A stretch of 64,000 nt of DNA from Metallyticus violacea (lineage: Eukaryota > Arthropoda > Insecta > Mantodea > Metallyticidae), in contig CM060833.1 in NCBI GenBank assembly GCA_030762175.1, positions 2,081,001 to 2,145,000 on the forward strand, in the 5' to 3' direction. Position 1 is the first letter of the stretch; every line of letters starts with the position of its first letter. Below the pieces are notes generated by a model, which worked only from the letters and a program-made list of their open reading frames with translations, was not told where the DNA came from and did no database searches. Positions 57,144 to 64,000 of the stretch are shown here, piece after piece. The translations under genes and the position numbers were made by a program.

Positions 57144-58481
57144 GAATAAATTTTCGAATTCAGTTCTTACCTTGGACTTTAAGATGACACTTGCACATTT
57201 TTTAATGCTCCCCATACAAAATGTTCGGGCATCTGAAGAACAAGATTTAGCGATGACGCTTTCTGTGTGATTGACTTTTGACACCCCAATCTTCTTTCTT
57301 GATTAGAAATAAAGAAATACTCATCCGGTGTAGAAAATGCATTTCTGTTGAAAGAAATATAATTGGTTTTGTAACTGTATATGACATCAATAAATTTATT
57401 TTTAAAAACTCTGGTTTAAGCTCCAATGACCCTTTTATAACATAGGTTAATGCTACTTATTATTTTATGCATTGTAAATACCATAATAAAATTATAACAC
57501 AATGCTCGGCGGTCGCATTTCCTGGCCTGTAGCTGAAACAACGTCAATGTGTTGGTTTACTTTTTGATGTAAGCATTCCTAAAACCCTCTATCGAGTAAA
57601 AAATATGTTGCAACAATAGCCGTTTTATGTGAGTTTTAATTATATAGGTAGCCAGTTTAACAAATTAGTTCCCATATGGTTGTCTCTTTTCATACACAAT
57701 GCAGTACTATGAATTATGATTAGGTAAAGACATATTTCTTTTATGTTAAACGTTTTGACAAATGCTAACATGTGCTTTTTTTAATATTTCTCGTATTTTT
57801 TGTGTAATTTAAAAGATGAGTGCTTGAAAATTGGGTGATTTTTCATTCCCGGAACCGCCCCACGTGCGTTGATCGATCCCACGCTTGAAGGTCGGCCTGG
57901 GAGCCGCGGGGGAGATCAGTACAAGTTTAACTCTAGCAACATACGTGACAGTGTATTAATATGGCTCAGTTCTAGTTTTCTATTCCCCAAAGGGTATTTA
58001 ATTATGATTCATACATGATTCAGAACAAGATGAACGGAGAAATTCCCCGATATTAACTTCCAAGTCGAAGTTCGATTCTCAGATTGACAAATAAATTCCG
58101 TGAAGCGGAAAACATACACAGAGAAACGTCAGATAACACTGGACATGCTGCGGAGAGTTCCCCTAAATCACTTTGAGGTCTCTCTCAGTAAATGAAAGTG
58201 TCCTATTACTCTGTTCGGGCGGCTACAAAGCCACTGAATGGACCTGCATCCAGTAGAATTTGTGAATGGATTTTGAATAGTGTGCATGATTGACGCTTAC
58301 TTATGTAATTTTCTTTACGGCGAATCTTTCCACCTAAGTGCGTATGTTAATTCATAAAAACAACTGATACTGGAGTTCAAAAAAACCCAACCTGCTTCAC
58401 TTGCGTGATCAAAACATAAGAATGCGGTGTACCATTAGCGGTGAGAGAACAATGGGTTTTTTTAAATACAGAAACGCTTAC
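57144..58481. other. No recognised gene
   Basis: AT-rich except for a GC-rich patch at about 57845-57920 (CCCCACGTGCGTTGATCGAT) of unknown nature. No coding region supported. Confidence 0.45.
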
Positions 58482-58765
58482 TAGTAGTCTAGTGATGGTA
58501 CCCATGTTTTCTTCTTAGACGCAAGTGATCGCTGGTTTAATTTCGGCAAGAGTCGATGGATTATTTTTCGGGTGTAAATATCCTAAGCACGGCTTCCTTC
58601 GTAGGGGAATAAAGTCACGGGCCCCATGTCGTAGATTTACGACAAGTAAAAAAAAAACTTCAAGCCTTAAAGAAGAGGCCCCTGAGCAAACTTTATCGGC
58701 CTTTTCACGCCTTGCTTTGAATGAAATGTTAAAGAGCGTTCGTAAATAAACAAAATAAATGAAAA
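58482..58765 (+). mobile_element. SINE-A copy, old and diverged
   Basis: The tRNA head is degraded (A-box region GTCTAGTGATGG, B box GGTTTAATTTC). The body is recognisable by GATGGATTATTTTTCGGGTG, GTCGTAGATTTACGAC and the tail AATGTTAAAGAGCGTTCG, AAATAAAC. The highest divergence of the SINE-A copies here. It ends right next to the Tc-like fragment that follows. Confidence 0.82.
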
Positions 58766-58789
58766 TAAAGAATGTTCTACAACTCCTTT

Positions 58790-59160
58790 ACCGTGAATTA
58801 ACTGTGATGAACGTAGGTTCGCGACTTTCTGACAGAATTCTGCAACGGCAAAATGTCTCCATACAAGCAATTCATGAAATATTCGACGATAGAGGCACCA
58901 CTAAAAGCATATGGCCCACTCGGTCCCACGGTTTAACGCCTTGCGATTTTTATCTGTCGATAGAGGGTGTCCTCAAAGGAAAAATAACTTTATAAGACAA
59001 ATCCACACACACTACATGAACTGAAAAGTAACACCCATGAAGAAATTTCTTCCATTTCTCAGAGGGAACTGCAGAGGGTGACGGTTATTTCATAAGTCGA
59101 TGTCAGAAACGTACGAAAAATAAAGAGAGGCAGTTCCAGCATCTTGTTGCTTGATAATGA
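58790..59160 (+). pseudogene. Tc3-like transposase C-terminal fragment
   Basis: Reads VSIQAIHEIFDDRGTTKSIW then PTRSHGLTPCDFYL (third catalytic Asp kept) and GVLKGKITL. A frameshift is followed by THTLHELKSNTHEEISSISQ, RELQRV and RQFQHLVA. These match the C-terminal half of the transposase at 39152-40456 in order (DRIIS, PCDF, NNPHTVDELK). The second acidic motif and everything upstream are missing. The left end abuts the SINE at 58482-58765. Confidence 0.8.
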
Positions 59161-60067
59161 TGGTAAATGTAACTTTGAAGTGTTGGTAATAACTTAGTGA
59201 CAATCACAGCTGCAGACTTTGTGACTCCGTTCATCGCGGCCAGCTTGAAAGCAGAACTTGTTTAATTAAAACTTGAATTCGTTCTTTCCGAGTGAATTTG
59301 TCATTTACCTAATCCGCTTGTAAATACATGTTTTATTAACTGATATTTAGGTTTATATGGCACAGCTGTAAAAAATTGACTTACATATAATTGTAAATAT
59401 TGCGGAATAATATTTTGAAAATGGTATTAAGTTGTGAGTGTGGTAAATGGAATATAATACAAAAAGTGTAGTTTGAATTCGGTTCATTGTAGGCCAATAG
59501 GCAACTAGCAAAGATTATATCGTGTTCAGGAGTGTGCAAAATGCAGTTTGCAACAATAGGACGACTACCCAGGGTCACTTAGGTGAATCTTTACATTCCA
59601 TGAATTATCTTCTTTTCATTTCATTCCGTTAGCTACTGCGATGTGATGGAGGCTTAAAGTGAAGGGTTTCTGCTTCTCGTCTGACCTTCTAAGGGGCCCA
59701 AACTCCTTGGGGGGGGGCTACATCGCAGTCAGGGTGTTCTATCCCGGGATCCCGTCTGCGTCTGCGCTGTTACCGCAAGTGAATCCTGGCCGCTCGCTAT
59801 CTGCCTTGCTTTCCCATTGGGAGTGTAGCACACAGAAAGTATTAACTAGTTCAAGTTTTGGCTCTTGTTTACTTAAAACGTCGTGTTTATTAGTTCCTTC
59901 CCTATCTCCTCCGTTTTATAATTCAAGATGCTAATAACAATTTCATTATCTTCTACCAATAGTGTTAATTGCGCCGTGTAAATAAACAAAACGTGTTTAT
60001 AATTTATTTTAATTACTCTCTATGAACGATTTGTTTCTCTAATAACCAACCCATTACTTTAAATCTA
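59161..60067. other. No recognised gene
   Basis: No coding region supported; a 91-codon plus frame at 59659-59934 spans a G run (59709-59717) and has no domain. Confidence 0.45.
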
Positions 60068-61010
60068 ACGTTCTAAAAGTCCATGGTCTGATCAAGAAAT
60101 TACAAGATTTTAGACAAATGTGCTTTTTATTATTTTTCAATACAGTAATCGTGTAACTCAATATATTTCGTCAAACGACTTTTAATACCCTCAGTAAAAC
60201 AAGCGTCTGTCTGTCTCAGTTTCAAACTCATCATTTGATGTGAATCTTCGTCCACCCAGTCATTTCTTCAGGTTTGGGAACGAACAGTAATCACTGGGAG
60301 CCGAATCCGGCGAATATGGGGGATGTGGAAGTACTTGTAAGCGAAGTCCATGCAGATTTGCAACAACAATCCCAGACGTGTGTGAAGACACATTATCGTA
60401 ATGAAAGAGAACTTTCTTTTTCGCAAGGTGTGGACGTTTAGCCTGAATAGCGTCCTTCAGTCGGTCCAGTAGTGAAATGTAACACTCCCTGGTGATGGTT
60501 CTGCACTTCTGAGGTAGTCTATGAGCCCACGAGAATCCCAGAAAGCCGTAGCCGTGACTTTTACTACTGATAGTACCCTTTTGCTTTTTAGTGGACTTTC
60601 ACCTGTTGCCACCCACTGTTTGGACTGTTCCTTTGTCTCTGGCATGTAGTGATGAACCCATGTTTCATCTACTGTTATAAAACGTCGGAGAAACTCACTG
60701 GAATTGCATTAAACAAGTCTAAACAACCTTGCCAAATGTGCTTTTGGTCCATTGTTAACAAACGCGCCACCCACCAAGCGGAAAACTTTCTCACATCCAG
60801 AACTTCCTGTAAAATGTATTGACACAGCCTGTCGAGATCTTTGCAAAGTCAGCCAACTTGCGTACCTTTAATCGGAAATCATTGTGAATTTTTGTCACAA
60901 TTTCGAATGTCGTAGTAGTTTTCGAATGACCACGCTTAAAGTTAGCAGCCCACTTTTAAACCAATGAAAAGAACAGAAATAATCCATTAATATGCAATCT
61001 GTTCTGGTTG
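60068..61010 (-). pseudogene. Mariner transposase pseudogene with all three acidic residues
   Basis: Minus strand, in several frames: WAANFKRG joined directly to HSKTTTTFEIVTKIHNDFRL (a short deletion), KVRKLADFAKISTGCVNTFY, FSAWWVARLLTMDQK, FLRRFITVDETWVHHYMPET (first Asp), KEQSKQWVATGESPLK, VTATAFWDSRG, KRPHLAKKKVLFHYDNVSSH (second Asp), LQVLPHPPYSPDSAPSDYCS (third Asp), FTSNDEFETETD and LHDYCIEK ending at TAA 60132-60130. The last two acidic residues have exactly 34 residues between them (DD34D). A terminal-repeat remnant GTTCTAAAAGTCCATGGTCT at about 60070-60089 matches the one at 48.77 kb. Frameshifts, stops and the N-terminal loss make it inactive. Confidence 0.9.
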
Positions 61011-61333
61011 AAGCAATAATGTGTAGCGGGCACGCTGATGATTTAACAAGTTGGATATAATGCCGCACGTTAGGAAGCAATTCGAAGCGGTAATTTGCGG
61101 ATTGTAGGTGTATATGGGGGATGCGGCTGACCGCCGATCATTTGTTTCACAGATGCCCACTGCTTCTCCGTTTGATGAGGTTTTTGTTGGATGTTAGGAT
61201 TACAGGGTTTGCTATACGGATGCTTTGTGATCAGCGGGACGAGAAGGTTTCGAACACCAGTCACAGATAAGAACACACGACATTTTCTGTGTCTCACTAT
61301 TTATTGTTATGTAATATTTTGTCATTATAGGTC
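61011..61333. other. No recognised gene
   Basis: A 75-codon minus frame (61070-61297) has no domain. Possibly it holds the 5' leader of the preceding mariner. Confidence 0.4.
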
Positions 61334-61625
61334 GTCGGTCCTGGTGGTGTAGTGGTTACCATACTTGCCTCCTAAACCCAAGATCGCGGGTTCGAACCCG
61401 GCCAGGACCGATGGATTTTTCGGGCGTAAAAATCCTAAGTATGGCTTCCTTCGGAAGGGAAGTAAAGCCGTGGGTCCCGTGTCGTACATTTACGGCACGA
61501 AAAAGAACCTCAAGCCTCTGAGCAAAATCTGTCGGCCGTTTCACGCCCTGATTTGAATGGGACGCTGATGACCTGAGCTGTTAAAGAGCGTCCGTAAATA
61601 AATAAATAAATCAATCAAAAATCAA
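61334..61625 (+). mobile_element. SINE-A copy, best preserved, 12-bp target duplication
   Basis: TCATTATAGGTC stands at 61322-61333 and again at 61626-61637, a perfect duplication. The head GTCCTGG...CCAGGAC forms a perfect 7-bp acceptor-like stem. The A box TGGTGTAGTGG and B box GGTTCGAACCC match the pol III consensus. The body has CGTGTCGTACATTTACGG. A short deletion after AAGAACCTCAAGCC relative to other copies is present. The tail is ATAAATAAATAAA-like. This is the likely youngest SINE-A in the window. Confidence 0.96.
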
Positions 61626-61637
61626 TCATTATAGGTC

Positions 61638-62423
61638 GGCCTGTCCACGGAGACCTAAGTTCTAGCTATCATCTGACTATTAGACAACTCTTGAGCCCTC
61701 TTACTGCCTGACTTCGAATTCTTACCTCCCCCTGAACGAACACTTGCTTCTTTTATTCTTAAGCCCCTCCTTATGCGAATTTTGATTCTATATTATTCTG
61801 AAAACAGATTGAACACCGGGCTTCCTTATTGGATATCCCCTAATATTTATTGTTGTACAGACAGGCTCCGATTCGTGTTATTTTAGACCACGTTCATTGG
61901 CTGTTACTACTTTTCTCAGTCACTTCCCAGGATTTCTACGGCCCATTATTTTCCCAGAAAACGCCTGTGTTATAAATTTTGGCATATGCCTTTCATGCTG
62001 AACCTCTGTAGTAATTGTTCTTTTCTCCCTTAGTTACTTTTAGCTCGACAAATATCCTTATAAATAAAGCATGGTTTTAACTATCTGTCAGCTGTCTCGA
62101 TTTCCTGGGAATTCGCGGCAGGAACATTTAATGAAGTATACACTCTCTCTTATCCGTCATCTCAGACGTTTTCTCAGAAATCTGCACTTTCTTCATCTTT
62201 TGTCCTTTGCTCCGTTAAGTAAAAAATATAACTAACTTTTATTTTGAAAGTGGAAATGACCCTTTTACAATATGCCGGTAAAACATTCATATGGGTGAAA
62301 CTAGCAATTCCTCCCCAACTCTGCTAAGTTTCGCGGACAGACCTTCCGTTACATACAATAAAAACCCTTTACCATACAATAGCTCTTGCAAAAAGCCTTA
62401 ACACTGGTGTCTTTCAGCCATAA
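61638..62423. other. No recognised gene
   Basis: Pyrimidine-rich and AT-rich sequence with no supported feature. Confidence 0.45.
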
Positions 62424-62424
62424 C

Positions 62425-62461
<37 letters not shown>
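62424..62461. repeat. (AAT)n microsatellite
   Basis: About 12 AAT units. Confidence 0.95.
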
Positions 62462-62534
62462 GAACCTGAAAAATAAATACAAATGAATCGGGTTTTTTTG
62501 AGTGTGTGGACGATGTCGCCAAAGGTTGGATGTG

Positions 62535-63185
62535 CCTGATTTGAAGCGGTTTCTATAAGCAGATGAGATCGAACAGAGGGTCCCACTTCATACCCCGGGT
62601 CGTTCGGTGCCTGAAGTCGTTTTTCGTGTTTTATTGGTCAAGGGAGGAGGGAGACGAATAGAAGCGGTTTAAATCACACGGCCTTGCTTCATTTAAACGC
62701 ATTGAAATGTTTAACCACACTACACTCGTTATCGGCCACCTGCTTCGTTATCTCTATAACTTTCATGACACGTGCTGCATCTGTGTGTCTCTCGTCTACT
62801 GCCCCTGGTAAAGCGATGTTTATCATCAGAGTACGAACGAAACGTTTGTATGGCTGAGCGAGGGTATGATTGAAGAGCGTATATGTGAGTGACCGAAAGT
62901 AAAACTGGAAAAACGTATATGTGATGTATGTAATACTGAGAAGCGTAGTACTGCCTTAACTTCCTGAAGATTGCGGTTCAAACCCGGCCAGGATCGATGG
63001 ATTTTTTTCGGGAGTAAAAATCGAAGGGAAGCTAAGCCGTGGGTCCCGTGGCGTACATTTACGGCACGAAAAAGAACCTCAAGCCTGAAAGAAGAGACCT
63101 TTGATCAAAATTTGTCGGCCGATTTCACGCCCTGAATTGAATGGGACGCTGATGACCTGAGATGTTAAAGAGCGTCTGTAAATAT

Positions 63186-63219
<34 letters not shown>

Positions 63220-63790
63220 TAATCTGAACTGTGGCTTACATCAAGTAAGAACACTCTGGTAGAAAACGAAAAACGTGTGTGTATTTTGCTAGATTTGTTT
63301 CTCCTTATATATGAAATCCAAACGTCGCCACATGGTTTCAAAGCGTTACTGGGGTTTACAGCACAGCGCCCACAGTTTTCCTGAGCCTTTGAAATATTTC
63401 AATATAATTGGGTAGTTCTTGAGCTCCCAAACGCGCTTATTTTAAATCTATCGCCTTTCTGGCACTTTATTGGAGAGCTTCTCATCATACGACGTGACGA
63501 CGTTATCGCCGACAACTGTTCCCCCTCCTACCTTCAACGAATTTTGAAACATCTTCAGCAGCTAGGATACAAAATGATCTAATGTTCTCCCACCTACATG
63601 CATCTATTATAGTAGAGAGACCCATCGCTCTAGGCATTACCAGCAGAAGAAACACAAAAGATGACAAAAGACAACCGTTTCCCTATTGTCATAGAGTCAA
63701 ACGTCTATATATTTTCGTAACATGAAATGTCCCAGTTTGCTACTATAAGCTATTTACTCTTGGGCATGCGTGGGTGTGAGGATATGTCAC
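62535..63790 (-). repeat. Copy 2 of the long dispersed repeat, inverse of 28845-30100
   Basis: Collinear in reverse with copy 1, starting at TTGAAGCGGTTTCTATAAGC and running to GGGCATGCGTGGGTGTGAGG. On this plus strand a frame of 75 codons runs open from 63498 to a stop at 63723-63725 and includes ERPIALGITSRRNTKDDKRQ and PFPYCHRVKR, closely matching the minus-strand frame of copy 1. It carries a SINE-A that copy 1 lacks. No transposase, reverse transcriptase or terminal repeat is identified, so its class is open. Confidence 0.72.
62971..63216 (+). mobile_element. SINE-A copy, 5'-truncated, inside the long repeat
   Basis: Starts within the tRNA head at TTGCGGTTCAAACCCGGCCA, keeps the B box (GGTTCAAACCC), body and tail, and ends in a run of about 27 A. 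Compared with copy 1 of the host repeat, CTTCCTGA before the element and ATCCTAATCTGAAC after it indicate a short duplication of about 6-7 bp at the insertion site. Confidence 0.9.
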
Positions 63791-64000
63791 AAATACTTGC
63801 ACCTTGCTCCGATATGCACAAAATATTCCTGTCTGCTCAGATGTTCACATTATGGAGCTCCGAGTTTCGGTTCCAGGGTTAAACCCTTCAGTACTTAATC
63901 ACAGTTTTATAGAAAATGTTAACTCTAGTTTGTTTATGCGATTGTCAAACAAGTGACTACAGTACTCGTCTGAAACTTTACAAAGGATCATATTTTACAG
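63791..64000. other. No recognised gene at the window end
   Basis: Nothing recognised; weak similarity to the sequence left of copy 1 (about 28800-28845) may mean the long repeat extends further. Confidence 0.35.

Noticed and set aside
57845..57920. GC-rich patch as a CpG island or promoter
   Set aside because: Only about 75 bp, no adjoining exon or transcription signal recognised.
61334..61405. Functional tRNA gene
   Set aside because: The head has good A and B boxes and an acceptor-like stem, but the anticodon arm is not canonical and a SINE body, tail and target duplication follow directly.

Overview
This window looks like transposon-saturated, AT-rich, non-genic DNA from an insect nuclear genome. 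I found no intact host gene, no rRNA and no confident functional tRNA. Almost everything recognisable is a decayed mobile element: IS630-Tc1-mariner transposons, hAT transposons, tRNA-derived SINEs, LINE fragments, unclassified inverted-repeat elements and microsatellites. Two abundant SINE families with perfect or near-perfect RNA polymerase III B boxes, many mariner lineages and a relic of a multi-copy arthropod protein family all fit an insect. A polyneopteran such as a termite, cockroach or stick insect is only a guess.

Layout. 1-14 kb: an edge open frame of uncertain type, a Tc-like fragment, a modular unclassified repeat (family C, 4.07-7.49 kb and again at 13.0 kb), SINEs and a LINE 3' fragment. 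14.3-18.5 kb: a mariner relic, a hAT with a BED-finger N-terminus and both ends, and a foldback element with an iterated motif. 19-25 kb: a mariner, a LINE reverse-transcriptase fragment and a four-layer nest in which a mariner (22.36-24.89 kb) carries a truncated SINE, a second SINE and a Tc-like deletion derivative. 26-32 kb: family C, family D repeats, one arm of a 33-kb-spaced inverted repeat pair, SINEs. 32-45 kb: SINEs, a mariner, a Tc-like element with long terminal inverted repeats, a ZBED5-like hAT catalytic core. 45.7-61 kb: the densest stretch, with Tc-like, mariner and hAT relics, a family C inverted pair and the pseudogene. 61-64 kb: the cleanest SINE copy and the partner of the long inverted repeat.

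How the parts relate. The SINEs depend on LINE machinery for movement, and LINE relics are present. The DNA transposons are nearly all disabled by frameshifts, stops or lost acidic residues; one mariner (60.07-61.01 kb) still shows all three catalytic acidic residues in broken frames. Homologous copies inside the window act as natural empty sites and let several insertions be dated relative to one another. Assignments rest on reading translated frames and comparing copies by eye, so exact ends are approximate unless a target duplication is given.
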